A stretch of 64,000 bases of DNA, from assembly GCF_003590095.1 (NCBI RefSeq), contig NC_039493.1, positions 4,836,001-4,900,000 on the forward strand, given 5' to 3'. The notes beneath the pieces are model-generated. The model was not told the DNA's origin. It did no database searches and saw nothing but the letters and a program-made list of their open reading frames with translations. Source of the DNA: Trichoplusia ni. Its lineage: Eukaryota > Arthropoda > Insecta > Lepidoptera > Noctuidae. The translations under genes were made by a program, and so were the position numbers. This document shows positions 51,608 through 64,000 of the stretch, in pieces (within the stretch, counting starts at the first letter, position 1; every line of letters begins with the position of its first letter).

Positions 51608-53264
51608 CTGTATGAAACGCTAGCCCCCCATATTTGATTATAATGAACTATGTTGGGGTTTGCTACTCAGAGGAAGTGTGTTTCGGGATTGCTAGTAGTT
51701 TATTTTTTCTTAATCTATGTAGTAATTATATACAATTTTTATTTACAAACTTTAATGATGTGTTTTTTCAACAACACGTGGGTATATAAATATCGAATCA
51801 AACATAAACGGTTTTATGCTAACTACCGGAAACTTTAAGTAGAAATAGTAATAACTAATTTACTGATAATCCAATGCAAATTCAGGTGATCGAATAATTT
51901 AGTCATTGAATCATACATATTGATCAAACAATACCTTTTAACTAATCATATAAAATCTCATCGAGAAACAAAACAATGTTTTTTTTTTCTCCAAAACTCA
52001 TTTCTCTTTCACCAAATATCACGTAACCAACAGCTCGTGCGAAATTAAAGTAATATTCGAAAGTCGCGCGTCACGTGCTCACGATATGATACGAGGCTGT
52101 ATATTCGAGGAGCTTTGATTAATATTCATGTATTGTAATGAATGTGAATAAGTTCGCGCCACTCGCCGCAGCTCACGGCTTACTTCGTCACACAATGACT
52201 TGGAACTGACAAAACTAACAATTTGATCGTTCTGTGAGCTGTTGTCTGGTGTTGAGATAGAGGTAATCTCCTTGTTTATGAGACGCTTTGTATTGTGCAG
52301 ATTACTGATGATGTAGTGACAATTCATACGTAATAAGACACTGAGCATAAATTAAAATATTGGATTTTCTTTACTAGTTTCAGATTTCCTGCAAAACTGT
52401 AATTCAAATGAACAACAAATAAATATGTCTGTTTAAGGTAATATTATTTTTTTGGGTAATAAACAACAGAAGAGAATTCATCTCAAAATTATAATACGAT
52501 TTTTATATTCGTCCCGAATGACGACACACATATTAACCTAACAAAGCAGGTAATTCCATCCTCATTCGCCTGTCTACACAGGTCCTGAACCTTCCCCCCT
52601 CACATGACGAGCTTACGTCTACTGTCCAATCCCTTAATACACCCCCCCCCGCGGCCCCACCGTCACACTCCCATGTTATTCAATATTCCGCCTTGAATAA
52701 TTCATGTATTGCCGCCATACGATTAGGATGTAAGTCAGATTTTATTTTCCCTATACGCTGTAGGCAGGATTACACTTGCAAATATTTGGATCATAGTTTA
52801 CGTATGGAGGGGATCCGCCGATACGATTATTGTTATGGCCTCCGGATTAGCGGATGGAAGTAATAGAGACAGTAGTATCATATTCTTTAGAACGTTTTAT
52901 TAGTACTGTTTGTGAGACAGGACTTGCAATTAATTTTCATGTCAATTATATTGCTTGGACTATAGTTCGTATAAAAGAGAGTCCATGAATCGTGTGAAAA
53001 CAAAGTTCATAATTATAACTTGGGCCTTAATTTCTGGGCAATAAAACTTTAACCTAATTATTAAATATGTCATAAAGCTTTTATTAACAAAGAAACGGTT
53101 TCTTGAACGAACAAACAAAGAAAATAATATATCATCTCAAAACACAAAAGGGTGCGTTACGTTTCCCACATATTTATCCTTATTTCACCAAGTCACAAAC
53201 ATATAATATGCAAATAAGAAAAAACGCTAAGAAAAATGCATGCGTAGTAACAACAGCGAAACGC

Positions 53265-53328
53265 GCATTTCGTAGCAAATAACTACATTGTCTACGAAAA
53301 CTCGTAGTCAGCTACGACGTAGCAATTC
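53265..53328. repeat. CTACG/CGTAG-rich segment 3
   Basis: TTTCGTAGCAAATAACTAC, GTCTACGAAAACTCGTAGTC and GCTACGACGTAGCAA. Confidence 0.35.
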
Positions 53329-53971
53329 TTGTCGGAACGAGTCCGCACTAAATTGGAATACGTACAAAAATGATTAAAACACAGTGTGTTATTAAAATGC
53401 CATATTTGTTAATATTACTAATATTTTTCAAAATACTTTATACCAAGTACATACTGAAAATACAGAGTTAATGAGGTAGAAGTTTATGTTACGTGTGCAT
53501 AATTATGACTAAAAACGGGCCATACACTGTACATAATTTCCGTATTTTGCGGTTACATGCACTAAATACGTTTACAAAGGATACGGGAGTGAGCCCGTCA
53601 GTGTTTATCAAAGCCTTCGTAGCGTAGTGACAGTAATCCGGCGTCACTTTGACGAACGTTAATTAGGATGTACCTGGCTGCAGGCACTACGTTACCCGTT
53701 ACCGAGATATTTTGAACTACAGCTCCTTACACGATGACGACATACGAACATTATGTTTGCACCTATAAAACAATGTAGTGTTTATACTAAAATTTTCCCA
53801 GAACGATACTGTTGTTATTATTCAGTTTACGATTAATTGACAACAAGTATGGTTATTCAATAAAAAATAAAAAAATGAATTGCGCATTTAGAAAGCAAAT
53901 AGCATTATAACCAATAAATAAATAATATAAATAAATCTTATGAGAAAATACTTCTGCCTAACTCTGTTATT

Positions 53972-54005
53972 TAAAGTCTAATATTAGGAATAATATTAGA
54001 CTTTA
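53972..54005. repeat. Perfect hairpin: 15-bp stem, 4-nt loop
   Basis: TAAAGTCTAATATTA (53972-53986) pairs exactly with TAATATTAGACTTTA (53991-54005) around GGAA. Confidence 0.92.
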
Positions 54006-57000
54006 CGTAAGATCGAAGTCTAAGCTAAGCAAAGCCTCCGCAGCATCGTCGTCGTACAAACATGTGGGCGCATCATTAGCAGCCGGTAATTAAATCACAG
54101 CATCGAGACGCAGCTTAGCCTTAATGAAGATCAGGTATAGACGAGATTATACCCAATTATTTACATTTGCATATTATGTAGCAAATAGGTATTCCAAATT
54201 ATCTTAAACATATACCTAAGGAGTTTTGAGGAAGCTAGAAGCTAAAGTAGGATAAATATTTGATAGTTCCTCGTGATATGTGATAGTCTACATTTTGGGA
54301 TCTTTTAAGATCAAATTGCAAATTTAGACTACGCAATAAAGACTTTACGATCGCGTTCACATTAAGATTCTCTTAAGACTATCTAAAACTGGTTAATAAA
54401 ACACTTGACTGCACAAGATTATTTAGTATCTTAATGCCGAAGAGATAAAACGGTGCTCTATCATTTCGACAGCATTTTCGACATTCGAGCTGTAGAAAAA
54501 GCAGAAATAGTCACACGGAGTTTCAATGTGTATGCCAAACTGTTTCAGGAAGCGCAACATTGTCGACTAGCCCTCAATAACAATAGGCCGCCGTAAACAA
54601 GTCAGAGGGCCGACAACTCGACGGGCGCACACCGACAGACACAAACATGACGCGTCACATAAAATGTTGCGGTGACATCGTAACCACGGAAAACATTCAG
54701 CATAGTAAGAGTGGATATGTCTTTACCAGCGTAACAGTAGATAATGTGTTCACACTTGGACAGTGGCACAAAAATGTGGTAAAAACTCAATGCTAATCTA
54801 ATTAATGCAAAAGTAATGTAAAAGTTTATTACAGGAAAAACTTGCAAACGGAATGATTTTTCTTTTAGCACGTAGATCAATAAATTCATTTTAACAGATT
54901 GCAATCATTTGAACAGCTTTTTCGTTTTTGAATTTGTCATTCTAGAATTCAAGTGTTTAAAAAAGACACACAGCTTTGCATAATGCTTAGTACTGTACTG
55001 TTTATTCTGTGCAGTTTCGGAACATTAAAATGCCACATCCGTTGATTCTTACATCTCCAGCGATATATTCCTGAAGAATACAATATTCATGGCGGCAGGA
55101 CTCACGCAAACACTGCATGATTATTTTATTGTGACCTTACACTTATTGGTGAGTTACGGGTCGCGTGTCCCAGATGGATGGGTTCTTTTGAATATTTACA
55201 TAGTTTTTGTAGTAATAAGGCATAGTACACCATGTGAGTGGGTTTGGTCTTTCTTTAAAAGTTGTTTTTGTTGATTAAGAAGAAATATTAGTTGAAGACT
55301 ATTTTGCAAATAAATAAAGTTTTCGTTTCATTTTCATAATTAACAAAAATAATAAGCCTTTGAAAAACGAACTACAATGTCCATATTCTATCTCGTCCAT
55401 ATAAGCATAGTATTCCATGTCTTCTATCTCGTCATAGCTTTTAACCTTTTAAGTAAGATACTGTTATCGAAGCCTTAAATTATTACCGTTTAAGTAAAAT
55501 CAATTTTGTGATAGGACTCAATATCATTAGTCTTGTCAGTTTGAACGATTTTATCAATATCCAACAGAAGTTGGTACAAAAAGGTCACAATTGAGGCAAA
55601 TTGGAAATGAAGCGACATTTTGTCCATTTTTAAGACTCAATTTGTGTAATAATCGACGAAGTCGCCGCCATTTTGTAGGACCGTTGTGAAATTAATTAGA
55701 ATAGAAGGAGGATTTATGAAATTTGCGTTTGAAAGTATTTTATTGTAGACCTAGATTTTTATCGTATTAGTTAAATCGGTAAAAAAAGCTGCTTACATTC
55801 CTTTACTCATGTACCTTTAGAACAGCCTTAAAATATTTGACTATTTTGCAGAACAGGCATTTTAATGTACTGAAAATGTTGCAAAAGTTACATTGAAGCG
55901 AGCTCTAACACTCCCGCTTCCTTTTATATTCTGAGCATAAAAGTAGTATAAAATCAAAGCAAAGTCAAATAAAAATAATTGGTGTAAGCTGAAACTGTAA
56001 GAGCTGCAATAAATCTGGCGGCCCGTCTATAGCGCGTATAACGTACACTATCGTTTTAAACGCGACGGTTATAAATGGCGCGAACCACAGTCCGACCCGA
56101 CTTCCATTCAAACGTTATTTTTCTTACATTCACCGACATTTTTTATCCAAACCAAAAATCGTGGCTCATTTATCTTATTCACAAACCCGTAGATTCTATT
56201 AAAAAGATTTTCTTATTCAAAAACACCAAGGAATTGAATCGGAATGGAAAGGAACAGTATCTGGGTGATTAATTATGAGACACCTACAAAGAGAGTGTTT
56301 TGTTTCAACTTATCATTTCAACTCAAAGAGATTGTTCAATGCAAAGTTTGGTCACTATGAATAGGATGACTTAGAGAAGGCCGCTAAGAAAAATCGTTCC
56401 GAATTTGAATAATTTAAGTGTTGAAAAGAGTCGTTGTTTTAATTAGTGCGGTTTGGGAACTGGCTTTCGTTATTAGAAAACGGTCCGCTCAAGTAATTAT
56501 GGAAGCTATAAATTTTGGTAAACCAATTTTATTAAGTCTTGCGTTACGAAGTTTCGTAATATAATTATTGAAGGTGTACTTTACTAGCAGCGGTTGTGAC
56601 TTTATTTGTTGAGCGTGTTGCTTCGTTATCAGAACGAGGTAATATTCAAGTCGGTGTTACGCTCCACCAGTTATTTTCTAAACAATAAAAAAAATATTAC
56701 GTCTCTAAATCCACCTTTTGTAAAAACCCAACTCTTCTAGTTAAACTTTTATGTGTTTGGCGCAAGACTGGCCAGTGTAATCTGCGACGCAAATGTGACA
56801 TTTGATGGACTGTAATTACTACAGAATGTTCTGACTGTGATCCGAGACTACTCTTTATTAATGTAATAAACCAGTTGGCTTTTGTCGTTTTTAGGAATGA
56901 ATATAAAAAGAAAACGGTGTTTTCTTTGCGAGAAAGAAAACGGACTTCTCTAATGATGCAATTAAACACTAGACATTATTATGGCAGCATACTTTAAGAA

Positions 57001-58507
57001 CGAGAGGCAGAAAGGAGACCTCATGAAATTATAATGTATGTGGTGGTAAAATAAGATATGATACCAAGTAACGATACAGTCACCATGATAGCTGAAACTC
57101 AATAAAGTCTCCGCTTAACTGGGAACGTATAAAAATTGATGACATCCATTTTATGAGTGGAGCGTAAGTCAGTGAGTTAGCAGGCGAGGTCGCGCAGATC
57201 GCGAGTTATTACCTAAAGTAAGGTCTCTCGTAACTCTTTTTTTTTAGACCTCAAAAGTCGACGATGGGAGCCGTTAAATCCATGATTGAGGAACCTCTCC
57301 CCTGACCCGTTCGCGTAACAACCTTTTTTATCTATCGTAAATTTTGGATGCCTGGCTTTACAACGTTTTTTCAGCTTAGTTCTGAAAGGATAGTGAGCGC
57401 ACAAAGAATCGTCTTTCAATTTGGGTTTAGAGAGAGATTCATAAGATATACCTGCTTCTTTGAGCTACTGACATTATCATATTATTCTAGGAATAAATTC
57501 AAATTAAGCTCTCGCTGGTATTTGCAAAACGTGTCTGTTATTTTGTGTAACATAACTTATGCAAAGTCGGATTATTATGGGTCGGTTTATAATTTCGTTG
57601 TTCTTAGATGGCAATTATAAAAACATACAACTACTACTTAATTAGATCTGTTTTTAAGTGACCTAAAGTATTTGTGAACTGAACTAACTAATAGCGTTTG
57701 TTCTTGAAGTTAAGCCTGTGTAAGCGTTGTTACTTCTCAGAAAATCTTTCAGTTTTCTAACATCCTTTAGCCTCGCCTCGCACACTTTTCACTTTTCCTT
57801 TTGGAGCAGCGCAGCGCGGGCGTCTTTCGATAATAGAATTAAGCCATTTTACGGGAAAATGCAGATTTTGTTCGTAAAAGAGATGACGAGGTGTTAGCTT
57901 GTAGCAATATGTAGGGTGTTGATATAGTTTTTTCTTAATACTTCAATATTCAAACACAACTCCAAATTTGAATTTAGCTTTCAGTTTTAGTTAATGTACT
58001 CGTAATTTAAGTATCGATCAACTGACTTTGAGTTAGGTTGCCGTTGAGTTAGTCAAGCTCTGAGCAGTACCGTTTTGTCTAAATGTAAATCGATGAAAAT
58101 TAAAGTATTCACAATAGTGAATAGTTCCTTGAAGGAGAGGTAAAACATATTGATTGTTTGCATCGAATCGTCAGTTACGTATCATGTTCAGGCGAAACGT
58201 CAAGCTCGTTGCCTCAGTTGTTTGAAACAGTTCGGTTACGGACACCATTTTGGAGAGTTCAAATGATCGGGTAGTTCGTGATCGTTTTCATCTAGAAAAT
58301 AATCTGTATCCTCTAAAGAATTTGATGTTTTAGATACTATCATATAAGTTCTACATTGTTTTTATCTTTATAATCAATTTTTTTTATTTAAACATTATCC
58401 CAGCAAAAGTTGTTGTTTTTGTCTCCAATTGGGTTTTCATATTACTTTCTTTAAAAATATTATGATTTTCATCAGCTATTTATAAATGTCCTTGCACACT
58501 GTACCAG
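54006..58507. other. Intronic sequence without genes
   Basis: AT-rich, with modest GC-rich segments near 54020-54130, 56010-56110 and 57770-57830. No repeats with clear ends were recognised. The last 60 bases lead into the acceptor at 58507. Confidence 0.5.
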
Positions 58508-58650
58508 GAGCGCGCTCCCGAACGGCACGCTGTGGCTGGGCGCGTTCTCGGCGGCGCAGTACCGCAGCGACGTGCACGCGGCGGTGTACCGCTGCCGCGC
58601 CGCCAGCACCGCCGGCACCATACTGTCGCGCGACATGCGGCTAGAAGCGG
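58508..58650 (+). CDS. Dscam-family exon encoding the second half of the same Ig domain
   Basis: This exon continues the Ig domain begun at 38460-38628. The acceptor is ...GTACCAG| and the donor is GCGG|GTGAGT, a consensus site. It is 143 nt, entering in phase 2 and leaving in phase 1, so joining it to the upstream exon restores one uninterrupted frame (AG+G gives Arg). The peptide reads SALPNGTLWLGAF, then YRSDVHAAVYRCRA with the F-strand cysteine, then STAGTILSRDMRLEA. The cysteine in VYRC lies 56 residues after the one in VSC, normal for an I-set Ig disulfide. The DVHxxVYxC and GTILSRD motifs are characteristic of Dscam Ig1. NGT is a second possible glycosylation site. The two exons total 312 nt (104 codons), a symmetric phase 1-1 module. 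Codon third positions are almost all G or C. An open frame on the minus strand over this exon is an antisense shadow. Confidence 0.9.
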
Positions 58651-61600
58651 GTGAGTGAAACACTACCTTAACATTTATATTAGACGAAACTGTAATCAAG
58701 TAAAATTAAAATTATATATTAAACTTTCTCATCCGGCGAGATTCGTTCATCCATGTTCTAATAAAATCATTCAAATCGGCTTAGCCGTTTAGGTGGCGCT
58801 CAGTGGCATACAAAGGTACACAAAAAAAATAATGCTAATATCACTCTAAGCTTTCACGCTAAGTTACTAACCGGTGTCTATAAAAATTTGAAAATCATCT
58901 AAATTATAGGCAGATATTTTTTTGACAATCTTTACACAAAGATAAAAAAATATTATTATTTTTTTAAAACTTTCCATAAAATTTAATATCATATGTATAA
59001 AATAATACTGGATTTTGCATATTTCAACAGACTGCTTTTGTAAAGGTTTTTATATTCCAATTTTATTTTAAACCACAAAATAACTCATAAAAACGTGGGA
59101 AAAATCAGAAAGTATGTGGGAATTTTACGAACGAGTATTTATTCAGCCTCGTAATACACGTAAACGTACGTAAAAATACACAATTTTACACACGAACAAA
59201 TTTAACCCACCTTCTCAATTTGGATCACCAAGGCATTCCTTCTTGATATCAAGACGACCACAGACCTGCAAACACATGCGACAAAGCTTAGTCAGACCGC
59301 AAGGACGCGCGATGACACGTGAGGCTGGGAACAGAGCTGCTTACAAACGCGCTATTGTGATAAACCTATAGAAGACAGAAAGACTGGATACAAACACAAT
59401 CTTACTTCGATAAAAAGCCCTTTAAAGTGCATTTACGTTATCCCCTATAAGCCACTGTGCACGTGTGCAAAGGTGGAAAAGCGTTTGTGTGATCCACGAA
59501 TGCTTGACCTGAGTCTGGGTGTCTTTTTGCATATGAATTTTGTGTTTGTAAAATCCCCGCGGCAACCCCCTTAATTCCTTAAGACAGTAGAATGTTTTTA
59601 TTGCTCCTAACAAATTCTGTGTAAAATTTGCTACTTGCAGGTTTCCACATAAACATGTAGCGGTTGCCTAAAATGCCATTGCTTTAGGTAAAAGTAAAAG
59701 CAAGTAGAGTTCAGCACATGCCCAGACTTTGGCCCTCTTAGGCTAGTCGGATATTGGCTTTTATTTTTACCAGACTCAGCTGAATATCGTGCTTAACATA
59801 AATATATCTTACCTCCATATCCTTTTACTAACAATTTAAAAATTCACAAAAATACAATATTATCAAGGATAACAATATATTGTTTATAATAATTTACAAT
59901 AAACTTGTGAAAGGTTATTTTAATTTTCCAAGTATATGTGCGAGTGATGGATCTAAGCTGTGTGTGGGATATTACACAATGTTCAGAGAAACAATATTTA
60001 TTTAGGAGTTATGTTTGTATAACAACATCTACTTTTTATGTTTTTTTTTGTATTAAGCAGGAGTTTGATTAAATAATAACCAACATTAAAATTGTTGTCA
60101 CACTAAACTAAAAAAAGACTTCAGAAATATGTATTAAAAATCAAACTAAGTGGTTTTATATATATATTTCCAAATAGACAAGTTGTATAATTGTATACAT
60201 TTACATACCTGACCAATATCTTAACCTACTATTGTCCATGTATTGAAACATGATACGCAACACCAAAAATGTGTGGTGTTCTTAATAGGGAAATACTTGA
60301 ATAGATTCTGTAAAGTTAATCTGGGTTCACGCGAGTCACGCCGAAACATTCTGACGCCGACCTCTCCCGAATACTTCGCGAGCCTCAAAGAGTATTAGTC
60401 AGATGTGTCACCATCCATGTGTCCATGTGTACTGGTATAAAAATCAAAACAGCAGAGGTCAAACGCACAGATTCTAGAGAGTAATGTAAATTGAATGCAG
60501 CACCTACAAAGGTTCATATTTAATGAAAGGAAAATATAGGTTAGGATAAAATGGATTCAATTTCGAATCCTGTGTAAGGTTTCATCATTAAATTATTTGC
60601 ATTCAATTACAAATACTGTGTGATTCGACGCTTTTTCTGCGAATGATGTAATTAAATGAAATATTGATTATGTATAAAATTTCTGATTGCAATATTATCG
60701 TTCCAAAAATTTGAATCTAGTTCAAACTATTCGAGCCTGTTAGAATTTCTACGAACGATTGTCTCAGTGGTTAGACTTACCAAGTAAATAGTTTAACTAT
60801 TAACAGTAGACTTCAAAGACTTGTTTCAGAACAAACTCATTTAAGGGCTATTTACTTAAATTACATTAAATCTAATTATTTTCTGTTACTAAAAGTAAAT
60901 GCTTCACAAATCTTTACTGAACAACGTAAAGTAAAATAATTCATATACCTACTTACCTATCTGTAGACTTGCATAGTACTTAGTCTGTGTCTTCATGTCA
61001 CGGTGACGTCACTCCCTATTCCATTAGCGACGTTTTTCTCCCAATAAGCACTTAAGTAAGTTTAGGGCCAGCGTCGTTAAATTGTTTTTCTTTTAAATTA
61101 AAACGTTCTATGTTTTATTTTTAACATTGTTATGAAAAAGTTTATATAAATAGTTTCTTTTAAAAATATTAAATAAAAATTTCTTAAATTCAGAACATAT
61201 CATTTTGACTATAATATTATTTTACTAAAGTCTACTAAGATATCCGTCTTCTCTGCCCCTTACATCCAATCTTTGAACCCAACTGCGCTAAACATTTTAT
61301 AAGTACTAAACTGCTAAACATTCTTTACTCTTTCACAAAACTTTATAAATCCTAATGTATTCAGTACGTGTAGTTCAATGTAGTATCAAAGTTCGTTGTT
61401 TCGTTTAAAATTTCATTGCCGTTCTCCAGTTGAACGGTAATAGCGGTCGTTACAAAAACTGCAATGGACTGTGAAATAGAATTTAGTATTTAGCACATGT
61501 TCCGTTGTGAGTTTCAAGGCCAAAATGTTTTATAAAAAATAAAATGGTAAAAGTTCCCGCACAGAGACTTTGCATAAAAGATATATTTACAAGGTCATAT

Positions 61601-64000
61601 GAGTACCATCATTTACTAAAGCAATTTGCGTATATTAAATGAACTGAGAACCCGAAGAGGAACCAAAGATGATTGAAGTTATTGAATTAGACTCATACAT
61701 ATTTAAAAATATGGTGATCAAATAGATAGGACCGTGTAAACACAACAAACAAGCATGGCGTTAAAGCCTCTCATGGGAGTCCAATTCGTTACAATCTAAG
61801 AAAGTATTATCGAATCAGCACCGTTCAATTTATATATTTGATTACGTGCGCTAAACGTTCAGGACCTTTCTTTGTCGTATAGAAAAACACGTAGGAACGT
61901 GACTTGTATGTTTATATTCAATCTAGCGTCTAAAGGGACCGGGTGTGACAGGAATTTGAAACGAAGTCGCCGGGGAAAAATGAAAACTGACTTGTGCTGA
62001 GCGGTCTCCAGAGAACGGAGCGATTCCTGCAGCCGTTGGAACTTTGTCGAAGCAACAACAAGTTCTGCTGCTCAGCGCTGATACGAGGAGTGAACTTACT
62101 TAGCGGATGGTGATTGTTTCAAAAGATTACTTGGAAACATTTAAAGTATTTCTGATCATAGTACATTTTAGTGTTAAAGCCTTAAACTTGACAAATGCTT
62201 CGACATTTACGTTTTAACTTTTTAAGAAAAACATTTTGTTGGTTATTATACCTACTTTACTAAAAAAAAACTGATTCAATAAAAATAATGTTGTTAATGT
62301 TTAATTAATTTATAATAGCTTCTAAAAATGTAAACTATAGAAAAAAATATTGAAGGGAAACCAATTTTCTTTAAATTGAACATTACAGTCACGAGCTACC
62401 GACTTCAATCCTTTGTCGTTATTTCCAATACGTACAAATGATTCTCAAACTGGCCTACATCACTTACCAATCTAATCTCAGCCTAAGCAGTCTGCAAATA
62501 CGGTTTTAATTCCCTCATGCAATCCAGCCCTTGACCTCTGGTATTGACATGCTAAAGTCGGGATCAATCTCACAGCCTTCGGAATGCAAATACAATTCTT
62601 TATAGAAGAGGTCTGGAGGGCCGCCGTAAACCTCCGAGATTGAGGTCTGTGCCCCTCAATATCCCCGCTTTGTGCAAGGCGAGAAAAAGGTCCGTTAATG
62701 GAATAAGGCCCGCGAAATACGGACGCTGCTCGAACGTCCAATTTTCGCCAGGATTTTTTTGATGTTAAGGTGTAGGAATTAGGTGGGATCGGGATTTGCG
62801 GGCTTCATCGGGTCGAGTTTTTTTGCGCGCTGATAGGACGGAGTTAATGGCTTATGTTGTTGGATGGCCGCTCCGTAAACTTGGAGCTCACTTTAGCGGA
62901 GTATTCAAGATCTTTTTGCAAATTGCTTTGAAATGCCACTTAGACTTAATTTAGTATTGCAATTATGGCAAATACCTTAAATATTCAGAACCTGTACTTA
63001 AAACTTTAGAAACCGATTTCGAAATTAATTAAATAATAAGTGCTGACATGAATGTCATTATCATAAATGATGATCAAGAACTCTTAATAAACTACGCGCG
63101 CACTAAAACCCGCATTATACCCTTACCAGCACGCCGCCTCGCCGGTAAGGAGAAGGTTCAGTACCCCGGCGCACTTGCCAGCGTCCCACAATCTCCACCG
63201 TCAGCTTTCTCGCAATACTTATCGGGCGGCTCTTGTATCAGCCGATTTGCCACTCACGGTATCTCGACGAGCACTTGACGGTCTTTTTGCGCGCGGCCGA
63301 ACAATGCCGGCCCACAATGGCGACGCGGTGTAAGCTCCGCTTTACGGACGGTATCGGATATCGAACGCTGTATTTGGTCGCGTGCGGTGACTACGAGTAT
63401 ACATTTTTATTTGGGTTTGTAGATCAGTTATATAAAATTTTAACAGGGGGTTTTACTTATTTTTTTGGGAACATTATACTTGTTATATTTGTATTCAATT
63501 AAATGTATTACATCGATAGATGGTTTCCATTGACGAAACGATTATATTATTGCGACCTCTTATAATAAGTAACAGAAAATAGGTTATGTTCATATTTATG
63601 ATATATCAATTGTGTATAGATTATAACGACAATGTATTTAATGTATATTTCCACAAACGATATCAAAGAAATCGGCACAAACATAACCCACAGTGAACGT
63701 TATAAATATACTTCAATTATAATCGCGGGATTGAATGAGCATAGAGTTCATGCTCGCAAAAGGGAATATTTTAAATTTTCGATATCATACGGTAATAAAA
63801 ATATCCGAAATGATTCTGAAATTAAATAAATCAGAGTGTCCAAAGTTGGGAGTTTATCGAAATTACACAAAACATAATCCCGGCTTTATAACGGGGACTA
63901 AACAAATGAAGTTGAGCGTTTTCCAAAAGTCCTTCAGCTGGGAGTGGAATTAATGGCCCTCCAGCTGTTGAGTAAAAAGGGCTTTTGTTCCTGTGGGCTG
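58651..64000 (+). other. Start of the next intron (phase 1), running off the window
   Basis: It begins GTGAGT. 58760-58870 resembles a degraded repeat tail. 58900-62400 is AT-rich with nothing recognisable. 62460-62910 and 63080-63370 are more GC-rich, non-repetitive and not coding-like. No acceptor plus Ig-type frame for the next domain is visible, so the next exon must lie beyond 64000. Confidence 0.8.
58760..58870 (+). repeat. Possible degenerate repeat tail
   Basis: TAAAATCATTCAAATCGGCT then TAGCCGTTTAGGTGGCG resembles the 'AAATCGGTTCAGCCGTTTAG' phrase common at the 3' ends of lepidopteran interspersed repeats. No clear ends are seen. Confidence 0.3.

Larger units (their letters stand above)
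41810..53971. other. Intronic sequence without genes
   Basis: Non-repetitive, more GC-rich blocks lie at 42240-42500, 42780-43020, 43960-44060, 44480-44720 (CRE in GGATGACGTCATCC at 44633-44646), 45480-45620, 46430-46890, 48540-48760, 49490-49690, 50930-51120 and 52540-52870. No exon is supported. Confidence 0.5.
38629..58507 (+). other. 19.9 kb phase-2 intron splitting the Ig domain
   Basis: The intron runs from GTAACT to TGTACCAG between two exons whose frames join exactly. It contains perfect hairpins, a paired CRE, GC-rich islands and an LTR-like signal cluster, listed separately. I found no other exon of the Dscam gene and no clear nested gene. Confidence 0.85.

Noticed and set aside
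58472..58699. 75-codon ORF on the minus strand
   Set aside because: Antisense shadow of the GC-rich Dscam exon.
843..60604. Several POU octamers (ATGCAAAT/ATTTGCAT)
   Set aside because: About eight copies against roughly four to five expected from base composition; not convincing as enrichment.

Overview
The window looks like intronic DNA from a moth or butterfly (Lepidoptera). Three things point there: an AT-rich background with few coding signals, several short interspersed repeats of lepidopteran type (a tRNA-headed SINE, a repeat with a GTCTGTCTGTCTG run, and the 3' ends of LINE-like elements), and two short, very GC-rich exons of an arthropod cell-adhesion gene. There are no bacterial operons, rRNA genes or CRISPR arrays. 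No real gene appears as a long open reading frame; every long ORF except the two exons looks like chance.

The only gene I can support is a Dscam-family (Down syndrome cell adhesion molecule) gene on the + strand. One exon at 38460-38628 and a second at 58508-58650 together encode one complete Ig domain, which resembles Ig1 of the family. The exon junction is phase 2 and the pair is bounded by phase 1 on both sides, so they form a symmetric 104-codon module. The two exons are separated by an intron of about 19.9 kb. A possible upstream exon ends at position 46 with a phase-1 donor, compatible with the 38460 exon, but this is weak. If it is right, the window covers an intron of about 38.4 kb, the Ig1 exon pair with its 19.9 kb intron, and 5.3 kb of the next intron.

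Layout. 1-46: candidate exon end. 47-38459: presumed intron, holding the 3' end of a retroelement (2709-3029), an inverted pair of near-identical short repeats (6880-7086 and 28451-28672), degenerate relatives of them, a possible MITE with 13-bp inverted ends (9863-9974), perfect hairpins at 22451-22494 and 33730-33770, SINE heads near 23000, 26080 and 36700-36950, and a repeat flanked by a perfect 20-bp target-site duplication (37429-37711). 38460-38628: exon. 38629-58507: intron with perfect hairpins at 41760-41809 and 53972-54005, a paired CRE motif (46746 and 46778) and an unexplained GC-rich open stretch (51440-51607). 58508-58650: exon. 58651-64000: intron.

Two features of the non-coding DNA are not explained by repeats. 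Short GC-rich islands recur every few kilobases, often mixed with homeodomain-type (TAATTA), E-box or CRE motifs. The perfect CRE palindrome TGACGTCA occurs nine times, well above a rough base-composition expectation. Both fit intronic regulatory elements of a neuronal adhesion gene, but this is inference. I found no convincing new multi-gene system.
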